A model generated the notes under the pieces. It was not told the DNA's origin and ran no database searches. It saw only the letters and a list, made by a program, of their open reading frames with translations. DNA of 64,000 bases from Kaistella jeonii (lineage in GTDB: Bacteria; Bacteroidota; Bacteroidia; Flavobacteriales; Weeksellaceae): NCBI RefSeq assembly GCF_000812865.1, contig NZ_JSYL01000001.1, forward strand, positions 372,001 to 436,000. Direction: 5' to 3'. Positions 34,325 to 43,066 of the stretch are shown here, piece after piece. Within the stretch, counting starts at the first letter, position 1; each line of letters begins with the position of its first letter. The position numbers and the translations under genes were made by a program.

Positions 34325-34657
34325 CTACCTTTTCAAAAGACTTTTATAAATCTCCAACTCCTTTTCCATCGCCACCATTTTATCATTAATTTTTACAGGA
34401 AAACTCTCTGGATAACTGCTCATGAGATCTGATAACAAATCGTAATTCAGAGCAATACTTAATTTCCAGATGATCCCAAACTGAAGCGAGGGTTGTTTGT
34501 AGTAGGCATGCATACTGGAGGTGGTTATACCCAATCTGCGCGAAGCTTCGGTGTTAGAAATATTCAGATCGTGCAATTTTTTTCGAATAAATTGACCGAT
34601 ATGCGGGTAAGGATGAATACCCTGTTTTAGGTAGGTACGAGCGTTTGTCATCATCAA
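34325..34657 (-). CDS. XRE-type helix-turn-helix regulator
   Basis: 110 aa. HTH core at about residues 20-60: IGQFIRKKLHDLNISNTEASRRLGITTSSMHAYYKQPSLQFGIIWKLSIALN, followed by a tail with a short coiled coil (KMVAMEKELEIYKSLLKR). Length and tail fit a small DNA-binding regulator. A 21-bp periodic array starts 95 bp upstream of its start codon and is a possible binding region (inference). A decayed copy of the same tail lies at 33.1-33.2 kb. Confidence 0.75.
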   Translation of the reverse strand: MMMTNARTYLKQGIHPYPHIGQFIRKKLHDLNISNTEASRRLGITTSSMHAYYKQPSLQFGIIWKLSIALNYDLLSDLMSSYPESFPVKINDKMVAMEKELEIYKSLLKR

Positions 34658-34752
34658 TAAATTTGGTTTTTTTTAGGTCAGATCAATTCCATTTTCTTCT
34701 ACTATTTCAGATAGAATAAACCGAAGAAAAGTAATTTAACATTCATTTACAA

Positions 34753-34962
34753 GTATAAATATAAATATTTAAAGTCTAAATATAGTAATTTGACGTTTTA
34801 AACTGGTAAAATGGAGCATTAACCTCATATATTTTAGTATTAAACGTATAAATATAAGCATTAAACGAATAATTATATACTTAATACTTAATAATATAAG
34901 CTTAAACCTTCAATTTATCAGCATTAAACGTATATCTGTAATCTTACACTATGATATAGTAT
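34753..34962. repeat. Degenerate tandem array with 21-bp period
   Basis: Ten consecutive 21-bp units start at 34753, 34774, 34795, 34816, 34837, 34858, 34879, 34900, 34921 and 34942. The left part of most units follows G[CT][AT]TTAAAC; the best copies are GTATTAAACGTATAAATA, GCATTAAACGAATAATTA and GCATTAAACGTATATCTG. Units diverge towards both ends. 21 bp is two helical turns, so the conserved block recurs on one face of the DNA. No spacer-like unique segments are present, so it is not a CRISPR array. Units were aligned by eye. Confidence 0.65.
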
Positions 34963-35339
34963 TTAAAGAGTGTTTACCAGGCAATTAATACTACAAAAAG
35001 TGTGAGAGGTGTTTTGGACGCTCCGGGAAACTGGGGCTTTCTTTTTTTGTAAAGGGCTCGAAGTCTCCGCACTTTGCTCACCGGGAGAAAACGGGGCGTT
35101 TTCTTTGTATTAAATTGATGAAAGTTGGGAAACATTACGGCGTTCCTTTTGGTTGAAAGACATATATCATTCTTCAGTTTTTTGAAAAGTGACATTGGTC
35201 ATTTTATAATCAAAAAGACTATCGTAAATTTGAGATTAGCAATTTGAAATTAAATACATCCGGATCTGAAGATATATAAACACTACAAACATTCGTAAAT
35301 GTAAAACTTCGATACCCGGAAAATATTAAAACAATTACT
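34963..35339. other. Intergenic region with degenerate terminator-like segments
   Basis: At 35021-35047 CGCTCCGGGAAACTGGGGC followed by a T-run, and at 35080-35112 CCGGGAGAAAACGGGGCG followed by TTTTCTTT, resemble decayed copies of the GAACGCTCTGA...TCAGGGCGTTC terminator found at 31769. No gene is supported; the 73-residue minus-strand frame here translates these segments and is rejected. The last 140 bp are leader for the next gene. Confidence 0.5.
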
Positions 35340-36632
35340 ATGAAAAATGTTAAATATCTGATATTTATTTTTCTGATAGTTATCTTACCAATCCTTCTTT
35401 GGCTTTTAAATTTTCCAAATACAACTATAAAGCATAATGCCTTTCCCATTATTGTATATAGCAGTCAATTATTTGCTGTAATTGGTTTTTCCCTGTTTGC
35501 TACATCCTTTATACTATCAACTAGGATTAAAGTAATAGAAAAGTATTTTGGCGGCCTTGATAAGTTATATCATAAACATCATACAATTGGCAAACTAGCT
35601 TTTATGATGATGATGATTCATCCGGTTTTATTAGCGTTGAGATGGATTCCCGACAACACAGAAAAAATATTTTGGTATTTATTGCCAGTACATAGAAAGA
35701 TTGAAATCAATTTTGGCAGTTGGGCATTATTGGGAGTGTTTGTATTGTTGCTGTTTACCATATTTATAAAATTACCTTATGATAAGTGGAAAATAACACA
35801 CAAATTTATGGGACTATTTTTTATTTTGAGTATTGCTCATGTCTTTGGTGTAGATAGTTTTTATACTAAAAATCCTTTCCTTGCAATCTACTTTATAATT
35901 ATTTCGGTTCTCGGGATATCTGCCTATTTATATAAAGCAATATTTTATAACTGGCTCGTAAAAAAACATTCCTTCAAAGTATTAAAAATTAATAAGTTGA
36001 ATGAGAAGGTAATGGAAATCACATTGCTCAATAAATCAACTGTTTTAAATTATATTCCAGGGCAATTTTGTTTCTTCCAGTTTGTAAACGAAGACATTAC
36101 CATGGAATCTCATCCATTTACCATTTGTGGCTCTAAAAACGAAGGAGAAATAAATATACTCGTGAAATCTTTAGGAGATTTTACTGTAAACCTTTATGAA
36201 AAACTGACAATTAATACTCCTGCCTTGATTGAAGGACCTTTTGGTTGCTTCAATTATAGAACCGGGAAAGACAAGCAAATATGGATTGCTGGGGGCGTCG
36301 GGATCGCTCCATTCATCAGTTGGTGCAGAGATTTAGAAAAAAATGATATGGCAGGACTCGAAGTTGATTTATATTACTGTGTAAATAACGAAACGGAGGC
36401 CTTTCATTTAAAAGAATTCGAACAATTCGAAAATAAAATTCCCAATTTTAGAGTGCATTTGTGCTGTTCAGATAAAACTGGATTTATAAAAGGAAGCGAT
36501 ATTAAAAACGCAAATAGTAGGACCATATTTATTTGTGGTCCAAAGGTAATGAGGAGTGCTTTGTTAAAAGATTTTAAAGTCCTTCATGTTCCAAATGAAA
36601 ATATAATTTTTGAAGATTTTGATTTTATATAA
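35340..36632 (+). CDS. Ferric-reductase-like transmembrane flavoprotein
   Basis: 430 aa. The N-terminal 205 residues form about six membrane helices with candidate haem ligands in YHKHHTIGKL, MMIHPVLL, THKFMGL and IAHVFGVD. The rest is a ferredoxin-NADP reductase unit: FAD site IPGQFCFFQF and ESHPFTICGS, NAD site IWIAGGVGIAPFISWC, and the C-terminal IFICGPKVM with EDFDFI. It should move electrons from cytoplasmic NAD(P)H across the membrane to ferric iron or oxygen, like FRE/NOX enzymes. It is AT-rich and stands alone in an accessory region, so it may be acquired. Confidence 0.85.
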   Translation: MKNVKYLIFIFLIVILPILLWLLNFPNTTIKHNAFPIIVYSSQLFAVIGFSLFATSFILSTRIKVIEKYFGGLDKLYHKHHTIGKLAFMMMMIHPVLLALRWIPDNTEKIFWYLLPVHRKIEINFGSWALLGVFVLLLFTIFIKLPYDKWKITHKFMGLFFILSIAHVFGVDSFYTKNPFLAIYFIIISVLGISAYLYKAIFYNWLVKKHSFKVLKINKLNEKVMEITLLNKSTVLNYIPGQFCFFQFVNEDITMESHPFTICGSKNEGEINILVKSLGDFTVNLYEKLTINTPALIEGPFGCFNYRTGKDKQIWIAGGVGIAPFISWCRDLEKNDMAGLEVDLYYCVNNETEAFHLKEFEQFENKIPNFRVHLCCSDKTGFIKGSDIKNANSRTIFICGPKVMRSALLKDFKVLHVPNENIIFEDFDFI

Positions 36633-36696
36633 GCGCCGTTGCCACAGGAATGCTTCCGCGTGGTCATCATTAAAGATTAATTCACCTTTAGCAATA

Positions 36697-36724
36697 CCCG
36701 ATGTCGTGGATTTGTAATTCGTGA
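36697..36724 (-). repeat. REP-like palindrome, copy d
   Basis: CCCGATGTCGTGGATTTGTA followed by ATTCGTGA, matching copy b. It lies 6 bases beyond the stop of the RAYT remnant, the same arrangement as for the intact gene. Confidence 0.7.
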
Positions 36725-36730
36725 TTAAAA

Positions 36731-36823
36731 TCATCCCATAACGATCACAAAAAGATCCAATGGGCTTTCTAAATATTCATAATTCTCGCACTGCTGAATT
36801 AATGATTCTTTGCTTTTCTGATC
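36731..36823 (-). pseudogene. Remnant of a RAYT transposase gene (3' end)
   Basis: The minus strand reads DQKSKESLIQQCENYEYLES then PLDLFVIVMG and stop at 36733-36731. The intact RAYT ends SSARNYADLENPLDVFVVFMG. The upstream HUH part is missing. Confidence 0.7.
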
Positions 36824-37002
36824 ATTTTTTATTTTATTGACTAATTCTATATTATTAAAGACATTCCCAAAGATCTAAAACTTATTTCTTATAATTTTAA
36901 TTAGTTAACTTTTCAGTTAAATTTATCATAAAACATATTTTAAGTTTATTTAGGGCATATAAATTGACGATTATTAAAAATAAATTATATAAAAATAAAA
37001 TT

Positions 37003-37572
37003 ATGGCAAAACAAGACAAAACAACAAGTCCAACTTCTAAAAAAAGTTCAAATAAAATGGAATCTAAAGGATTTCCGGCACAACCACAACTATCTGTGCC
37101 GACCGATTTAAAACCAACTGAAGTACAAAATGTCGTACATGCAGTAAATCCTTTAATAGCTGATGCTTTCGCACTCTATACGAAAACAAAAAATTTCCAC
37201 TGGCACTTATCAGGTTCTCACTTTAGAGATTATCACCTTTTATTTGATGAGCAGGCAGAAGCGATTTATGACAGCATCGATATTCTTGCAGAGAGGGTTA
37301 GAAGAATCGGAGGTACTACGATAAGAAGTATTTCTCATATTTCACAATTGCAAACAATTTCTGATAACAACGACGATTTCGTGAGCGCGCAAGACATGAT
37401 TGCAGCGTTACTTGCGGATAACAGACACATTGCTGCAAATCAAAGAACAGCAATTAAAACAACTGAAGATAACAGAGATTCACCAACCAGTAATCTTTTG
37501 CAAGAACAACTGGATGCTACAGAGCGTAGAATCTGGTTTTTATTTGAAATTAGTCAAGGATTTGAAAATTAA
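37003..37572 (+). CDS. dps: Dps-family DNA-protection / ferritin-like protein
   Basis: 189 aa from the ATG at 37003 (a TTG at 36964 lies in a poor context). A Lys/Ser-rich N-terminal tail (about 30 residues) is followed by the four-helix Dps fold with TKTKNFHWHLSGSHFRDYHLLFDEQAEAIYDSIDILAERVRRIGG, containing the dinuclear ferroxidase ligands (His, His, Asp, Glu) at the dimer interface. The dodecamer oxidises Fe2+ with hydrogen peroxide, stores iron and, through the basic tail, may bind DNA. Monocistronic, with a strong terminator. Confidence 0.93.
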   Translation: MAKQDKTTSPTSKKSSNKMESKGFPAQPQLSVPTDLKPTEVQNVVHAVNPLIADAFALYTKTKNFHWHLSGSHFRDYHLLFDEQAEAIYDSIDILAERVRRIGGTTIRSISHISQLQTISDNNDDFVSAQDMIAALLADNRHIAANQRTAIKTTEDNRDSPTSNLLQEQLDATERRIWFLFEISQGFEN

Positions 37573-37600
37573 GCCAACTTCACAAAATTTCATATTACAC

Positions 37601-37628
37601 AATACCTTCTTTATTGAAGGTATTTTTA
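37601..37628 (+). terminator. Terminator of dps
   Basis: AATACCTTC-TTTATT-GAAGGTATT followed by TTTAT, 28 bases after the stop codon. Confidence 0.88.
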
Positions 37629-37992
37629 TATGCCACCATTTGAATTCAATAATTGTCACGTTGAATTTCTTTTTTAATATCAAATTCAATAATTTTAAAA
37701 GTAAAAATTGGTAATAATACTGTCAAAACAGTAAACCAGATATGAACCAGCTATACTAAATCCAGGGCTTTTAGGCGAAATAATGTCACTCATCATAATT
37801 ATTATATGTCCAAAACTACCTCCTCTTACAGGATTTAGATGACGATAGTTCATTTTATACCACATTATCACTTTTCTGCAGTGAGTTTCGGTTGCTATTT
37901 AAAATCATTCCAGAATCTATTCCCTTCGCTTTCAGGTTCTGACTAAAAACACTAATTTGCAATAATGAAGTTGCACCATCTATAAAATTAAA
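37629..37992. other. Intergenic region upstream of P-type ATPase
   Basis: No recognisable gene. A short minus-strand frame (about 50-70 codons, ending near 37708) has hydrophobic stretches but no family match and lies in an area of decay. A near-consensus promoter (CTAATTTGC) lies close to 37950. Confidence 0.4.
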
Positions 37993-40659
37993 ATGTCGGA
38001 TAAAAAACCAAATTATTTCATGCAATCTGTGGCTGAAACTTTAGATCAACTGGGTGTTGAATCTTGCAGCGGTTTATCTCAAGCAAAGGCGCTTCAGATA
38101 AAAGAGGAAATAGGACCAAATCGTCTCCAGGCAAAAAAAAAGAAACCCGTTTATAAAATATTGCTATCGCAACTTCAGGATTGGCTCATCTACGTTCTCC
38201 TAGCCGCCGTTATTATTACGCTTTTCATGGGCGAATATATTGATTCCGTCATTATTACGCTCGTCATTCTTATTAATGCCGGTATCGGAACTTTTCAGGA
38301 AGTAAAAGCCGGCAAAGCAATCGATGCATTATTAAAAATGTCCTCTCCTAAAGCTTTGGTGAAACGAGACGGACAAACCAAAGAAATAGACAGCGCGGAA
38401 TTGGTTCCGGGAGATCTAGTTATTTTAGATGCGGGCAGAGTTATACCGGCAGATTTGCGCCTGATAGAAACGGTAAACCTTCAAATAGAAGAATCATCTT
38501 TAACGGGAGAATCTCTTCCTGTTCATAAAAATGCTGAGGCTTCTTTTGATAATACTAAAATGCCAATCGCAGAGATGGCAAATATGTGCTTTATGTCAAC
38601 GGTGGTTACTGCAGGAAGAGGAGCAGGTGTTGTAGTGGAAACCGGAATGAATACCGAAGTGGGAAAAATTGCTGATCTTCTCGACACAAACGTTCATCAA
38701 AAAACTCCTTTAGAAAAAAAATTAAGCGAACTCGGAAAAACGCTTGGAAAAATCGCAGTTGCAATCTGCATCATCATCTTTGGTATCTCCTGGATTCAGG
38801 GAAGAGATCCGGCTGAAATGTTTTTGATCTCAGTTTCGCTTGCCGTCGCTTCCATTCCGGAAGGTTTGGCTGCAATTGTGGCAGTGGTTCTGTCCATCGG
38901 TGTTACAGCAATGTCGAAGAAAAATGCAATTATAAGAAAACTCCCTGCAGTTGAAACTTTGGGCTCGGTGAATATTATTTGTTCCGACAAAACTGGTACT
39001 TTAACGCTTAATAAAATGACGGTAACTGAAGTCTATACTTCGGAAGGCCCCATTTTAATACAAGCTGCTAATAAAAATATCCTCTCGGAATCAGTAAGAA
39101 TATTGACAGAAGGAATGATCCTCTGCTCAGACGCAACCCTTGAAAATGAGGAAGCAACAGGCGACCCCACGGAGATTGCGCTTCTGGTGCTCGGTGATAA
39201 AATGAAAATTGACCGCACCGATTTATTAGAAAAAAATCAAAGAGTTGGAGAATATCCTTTTGACAGTAACCGAAAGATGATGTCGGTTCTTATAAAGTCG
39301 GGAACTGATTTTACGGTTTATACAAAAGGAGCGTTGGGAAGTTTGTATCATGTTGCCGAATTTATTTTTGATCAGGGAGAAATCCGTTCTATTACAGCAA
39401 AAGACAAACAAAATTTTAGCGATGCTGCCAGAAAGATGTCCAACAATGCTTTGCGAACCTTAGCTTTGGCGTACAAATCAGCTTCATCTGATATGACTTC
39501 AGATGAAATGGAAGAAGGTCTAGTTTTGGTCGGCCTTGTTGGGATGATCGATCCCGCCCGAGATGAAGTGAAGCCTTCTATTCAGCTGGCGAAACAGGCA
39601 GGAATAAAAACAATTATCATTACTGGCGATCATAAAAATACTGCTTTTGCTATCGCAAAAAATCTTAAGGTTGCCGATTCCATAGAACAAGTGCTTACTG
39701 GTCCAGAACTGGAAGAATTAAGTGAAGCAGAACTTGCAGAAAAAGTGGAGAATTATCGCGTTTTTGCGAGGGTTTCTCCACAACATAAAGTCCAGATTGT
39801 TCAGGCACTTCAGGCAAAAGGAAATATTGTATCAATGACAGGTGATGGCGTAAATGACGGACCTTCACTCACTGTTGCGGACATTGGAGTTGCCATGGGA
39901 ATTACAGGGACCGACGTCGCCAAAAACGCGGCAGATATGATTCTCACGGATGATAATTTCTCGACTATTGTAGTAGCAATTGAACAGGGAAGAAATATTT
40001 TTAATAATATTAAGAAATCAGTTATATTTCTGCTGACTTGTAACTTGGGTGAAGTACTCGTCATGTTTGTGACGCTCTCGCTCGGTTGGCCGGTTCCACT
40101 TATTGCTACCCAACTTTTATGGATCAATCTGCTCACGGATTCTCTACCTGCGATCGCACTTGGAATGGATGGCGATGATTCCGATGTTATGCAAGAAAAA
40201 CCCCGAGATGCCAAAGAAAGTTTCTTTTCGCAAGGTGCCGGAATTCACGTTGTTCTAGGTGGAATACTCATTGGTTTAATTACTATCCTGGCATTTTGGT
40301 ATGGATTTTACGAACTTGGCTACTCCCCTTTTGACAAACAAATCCCAGAAGAAGTAGTTAAAAATGCCAGAACTTTAACTTTTCTAGTTTTAGTTTGTTC
40401 ACAACTCTTTTATTCTTTCGGTTTAAGAAACAGTAAAAAACCCTTTTATAAATTTAAAATTTTCAGCAACAAGTTTTTAAACGGAGCAATCGCGTTAGGA
40501 CTATTCTTGCAATTGTCCTTGTTATTTATTCCTTTTCTAAGAAATGCTTTCAGACTTCACATGCCCGATCTGAATGGTTGGCTTATGGCTTTGGCGCTTG
40601 GACTGATCCCTTTAATAATGCTGGAAATCTCTAAGATATTTTTAAAGAAAAGAAAATAA
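37993..40659 (+). CDS. P-type cation ATPase, P2 (Ca2+-type)
   Basis: 888 aa. Actuator domain TGES in SSLTGESLPVHKN (about residues 173-185), phosphorylation motif ICSDKTGTLTLNKM (Asp near 332), nucleotide site TKGAL, and hinge MTGDGVNDGPSL (near 617; the family usually has DAPAL). Membrane motifs include PEGLAAIVAVVLS in M4, CNLGEVLVMF in M5 and WINLLTDSLPAIALGMD in M6, which keep the Glu, Asn/Glu and Asn-Thr-Asp ligands of the SERCA Ca2+ site II. It should export Ca2+ from the cytoplasm; Na+ or Mn2+ remain possible. Transcribed alone. Confidence 0.88.
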   Translation: MSDKKPNYFMQSVAETLDQLGVESCSGLSQAKALQIKEEIGPNRLQAKKKKPVYKILLSQLQDWLIYVLLAAVIITLFMGEYIDSVIITLVILINAGIGTFQEVKAGKAIDALLKMSSPKALVKRDGQTKEIDSAELVPGDLVILDAGRVIPADLRLIETVNLQIEESSLTGESLPVHKNAEASFDNTKMPIAEMANMCFMSTVVTAGRGAGVVVETGMNTEVGKIADLLDTNVHQKTPLEKKLSELGKTLGKIAVAICIIIFGISWIQGRDPAEMFLISVSLAVASIPEGLAAIVAVVLSIGVTAMSKKNAIIRKLPAVETLGSVNIICSDKTGTLTLNKMTVTEVYTSEGPILIQAANKNILSESVRILTEGMILCSDATLENEEATGDPTEIALLVLGDKMKIDRTDLLEKNQRVGEYPFDSNRKMMSVLIKSGTDFTVYTKGALGSLYHVAEFIFDQGEIRSITAKDKQNFSDAARKMSNNALRTLALAYKSASSDMTSDEMEEGLVLVGLVGMIDPARDEVKPSIQLAKQAGIKTIIITGDHKNTAFAIAKNLKVADSIEQVLTGPELEELSEAELAEKVENYRVFARVSPQHKVQIVQALQAKGNIVSMTGDGVNDGPSLTVADIGVAMGITGTDVAKNAADMILTDDNFSTIVVAIEQGRNIFNNIKKSVIFLLTCNLGEVLVMFVTLSLGWPVPLIATQLLWINLLTDSLPAIALGMDGDDSDVMQEKPRDAKESFFSQGAGIHVVLGGILIGLITILAFWYGFYELGYSPFDKQIPEEVVKNARTLTFLVLVCSQLFYSFGLRNSKKPFYKFKIFSNKFLNGAIALGLFLQLSLLFIPFLRNAFRLHMPDLNGWLMALALGLIPLIMLEISKIFLKKRK

Positions 40660-40662
40660 AAA

Positions 40663-40690
40663 AGAGCGATAAATCGAGCACTCTTTTGTA
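40663..40690 (+). terminator. Weak terminator after P-type ATPase
   Basis: AAAAGAG pairs with CTCTTTT across a 13-nt loop starting a few bases after the stop; the T-run is short. Confidence 0.45.
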
Positions 40691-40900
40691 CAATTACAAT
40701 GTTCCTTTTTTTGAAAAGTGCAAATTTCTCCATCTAAAACCCTTTCATTTTGATAGAATATCCTATCAAAATGAAGTGATTTTCATCTTCATTCTTATTT
40801 AAATTAAATAACAAAATACTATCAGTTAGACAGTTATGGATCATTTATAAAGCAGTGGAATGAAAATTGACGTTAGCTAGTCAAATAAATTAATATTGTT

Positions 40901-41191
40901 ATGACAATCAAAGAAAAAACTGAATTGCTGAAAATAAAGGATTTAGAGATCAAAACTATTAAAAAAATTTACAAAGAACAAAAAGATTCGGTGATAAGAT
41001 TGTATGGAAAAGTAGAGCAAATGTTTAGTAAAGGAAATTATTTTACGCGATCAATTATAGGAAATAATTATATCACACCGCTTTCTCAACGGCTGGAAAT
41101 GAATTATAGTTGGGGTAAACAATATCTGGATCTTTTCCCCCAAAATCTTAAAGTTGAATACAGCAGACAAATATATTCATCGGGTATCTGA
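40901..41191 (+). CDS. Hypothetical protein
   Basis: 96 aa, charged and probably helical at the N-terminus (EKTELLKIKDLEIKTIKKIYKEQKDS), without signal peptide or membrane helix. No family recognised. Codon pattern and ATG in a typical A-rich context support coding, but confidence is moderate. Confidence 0.5.
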   Translation: MTIKEKTELLKIKDLEIKTIKKIYKEQKDSVIRLYGKVEQMFSKGNYFTRSIIGNNYITPLSQRLEMNYSWGKQYLDLFPQNLKVEYSRQIYSSGI

Positions 41192-41312
41192 TAATTTTTC
41201 AAAGATTTACACCCAATGTGAATTCTTTGATAAAAGATAAGGTATTGTAAAATGATAATTTGTGACTTTCGCTACATCCAAAGAAATTTCTAGGTTAAAG
41301 ATTATACCTATT

Positions 41313-41567
41313 TCAGAATATAGAAATTTTGGGAACCTTCCCATAAACTTTTCTGATCGTTTTCTTCTTTACTTTTTTATCTTCAAACAAGAGAAATAAT
41401 ACCTTTTTTGTACCCCACCAATTTTTCCCTAATTCGTAATCCCAAAGATTATCTGGATAGAAATTAAAACCGTCTCCTAGCTCTTCTATTATTTCTTCCT
41501 TTGTCTTTCCAATCAGAGAAATTTGATGTATTGAATTAATATTATTTTTCAAAGAGGCGTTTTTCAT
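41313..41567 (-). CDS. Hypothetical protein
   Basis: 84 aa, cytoplasmic. Contains SLIGKTKEEIIEELGDGFNFYPDNLWDYELGKNWWGTKKVLFLLFEDKKVKK, which resembles a small stand-alone alpha/beta domain seen in many Bacteroidota hypotheticals of immunity or lipoprotein type (KTKEEIIEELG ... W.Y.L), but no precise family can be named. Confidence 0.6.
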   Translation of the reverse strand: MKNASLKNNINSIHQISLIGKTKEEIIEELGDGFNFYPDNLWDYELGKNWWGTKKVLFLLFEDKKVKKKTIRKVYGKVPKISIF

Positions 41568-41926
41568 ATCAATATTTTCTTAAAATTTTGATTCAATTAT
41601 ATCATTTTATATGATAACAGTACTTTTTAATAATTCCTAAATTACTGTTTTCTAAACCGTTAATCATTTGGAATAAAGTGAACTTTATAACACTACGAAT
41701 ATAATTTTAAGATTTGCTGGAACAAAGTAAAGCTCTTGTCATTTTCGTTATAATGATAACAATGATTAAAAGATAAGATGATCTAATACTAACGATATCC
41801 TTATCATTCTATTTAAAAAGTAATTTATCAAAATCTAAATCGCTGGAAATTGGAGGGATTTTTGCAGTAATAAAAACAGAGACTTCTCCTACTTGAAATA
41901 GTTTTAATCAATAAATATATAAAATC
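41568..41926. other. Intergenic region
   Basis: 359 bp between divergent genes. GATAAG and CTTATC occur as a loose inverted pair around 41776-41806 and a near-match promoter (GGATTTTTGCA) near 41855 could serve the pterin dehydratase gene. Nothing else is seen. Confidence 0.4.
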
Positions 41927-42160
41927 ATGTGGAAAGAAACGAATGGAAAACTTCATCAAACTTTTAAGTTTAAAGATTTTTCGGAGGCATTTGCCTTTAT
42001 GACAAGAGTGGCCTTGATCGCCGAAAGTCAACAACATCACCCGAACTGGTCCAATGAATATAACAAAGTTGAAATCAATTTATTTACGCACGACGCAGGT
42101 GATAAAATTACGGACAAAGATCACAAACTTGCCAAAGCGATTGATAAAATGATGGAATAA
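41927..42160 (+). CDS. phhB: 4a-hydroxytetrahydrobiopterin dehydratase (PCD)
   Basis: 77 aa, slightly shorter than the usual 95-110. The pterin site motif [39 protein letters not shown] is complete, with the His-His-Pro and the Asp/His residues that bind the carbinolamine. It dehydrates 4a-hydroxytetrahydropterin formed by aromatic amino-acid hydroxylases; no hydroxylase gene is adjacent, so a moonlighting role (DCoH-like) cannot be excluded. Confidence 0.9.
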   Translation: MWKETNGKLHQTFKFKDFSEAFAFMTRVALIAESQQHHPNWSNEYNKVEINLFTHDAGDKITDKDHKLAKAIDKMME

Positions 42161-42321
42161 ATGCCAAAATAATTTTTATTGGATTATCTTTGAAATTAAT
42201 CATAATAGACAATGTTGTAGAAGATGTTTCTTGCATTGTGATAGAAAGAAGTGACAATAAAAATATTTTTTACATTCTGCTTAAAAAAAATTGATTCGTT
42301 ACAAATAAATAAGTCTTAAAT

Positions 42322-42945
42322 ATGAAAATACCAATGTTCAAATTCACTTTTTTGATCCTTTTATTTGGTTCAGTATCGCTATTCTTTGCAAAGGAAAATA
42401 TTCCTTACAGATTGGCTCAGAATTATTTTGTAAGAAATGACTTTCCTGATCATAAATTTCAAATAATTAAAATAACCAACAACAAACAATTAGTCGGGAT
42501 TTTCGGAATGGCAGCAGCGATGGGAAAAAATGGAACACCAACAGAAATAGATTTTTCTAAGAATTTTGCAATTGCCGTAATAAATGGCGTTAGTAATAAT
42601 GTAGATGCTCTAAATATAAAATCTTTGATTCACAAAAAAAACTCTTTAAAAATCAATTATTCATTAATTAAGACAGAAGTAAAATCTTTTTCTTCGAGAC
42701 ATTTTAATTTATTAATTGTCGATAAAAAATACGTCAACAATAAGCTTTATGCAAATTGTAAAAGTGCAACTGAAACCATAATTATCGGTAAAGAAATCTA
42801 CGAGAATAGTTATAAATCTTCAATAGCATCTATCTATAGTATTTTGAATAATAATTGTATTTCTTGGGTAGAAATCCATTCTGTTTTTAAACGTAAAGCA
42901 GGGAATTTTGGTTTAGTGTTTAATAAAAATTATTTTGAGGTATAG
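42322..42945 (+). CDS. Hypothetical exported protein, PrcB-like pattern
   Basis: 207 aa. A hydrophobic N-terminus (about residues 6-23) could be a signal peptide or anchor. The part with IIKITNNKQLVGIFGM...PTEIDFSKNFAIAVINGVSNN resembles the PrcB_C pattern (IDFSK...AIAV..G), but the match is weak. No catalytic residues can be assigned. Preceded by an AT-rich gap and a likely own promoter. Confidence 0.55.
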   Translation: MKIPMFKFTFLILLFGSVSLFFAKENIPYRLAQNYFVRNDFPDHKFQIIKITNNKQLVGIFGMAAAMGKNGTPTEIDFSKNFAIAVINGVSNNVDALNIKSLIHKKNSLKINYSLIKTEVKSFSSRHFNLLIVDKKYVNNKLYANCKSATETIIIGKEIYENSYKSSIASIYSILNNNCISWVEIHSVFKRKAGNFGLVFNKNYFEV

Positions 42946-43066
42946 TTGTTCGGTTTTAATACAAGCTCAATATTCTAAAAATCGTAACTTTCACGAAAGA
43001 ATATGAAAATTGAGAAAGTAATAATACAATCGATCCTTAATTTAAGAAGTTTTTAACTTTAAAACC

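Noticed and set aside
34504-34514. Partial GCATGCATAC match to the MarR operator
   Set aside because: It lies inside the XRE coding sequence, covers only half the palindrome and lacks the ATACTA arm.
34753-34962. CRISPR-like array
   Set aside because: Units are contiguous at 21 bp with no spacers of unique sequence, and no cas gene is present.
34974-35195. 73-residue minus-strand open frame
   Set aside because: It translates degenerate terminator-like repeats (GGGAAACTGGGGC) and has no family match or plausible start context.
37708-37925. Short minus-strand frame of about 70 codons with hydrophobic stretches
   Set aside because: No domain, no clear promoter, and it lies in an intergenic area with decay; kept only as a note.
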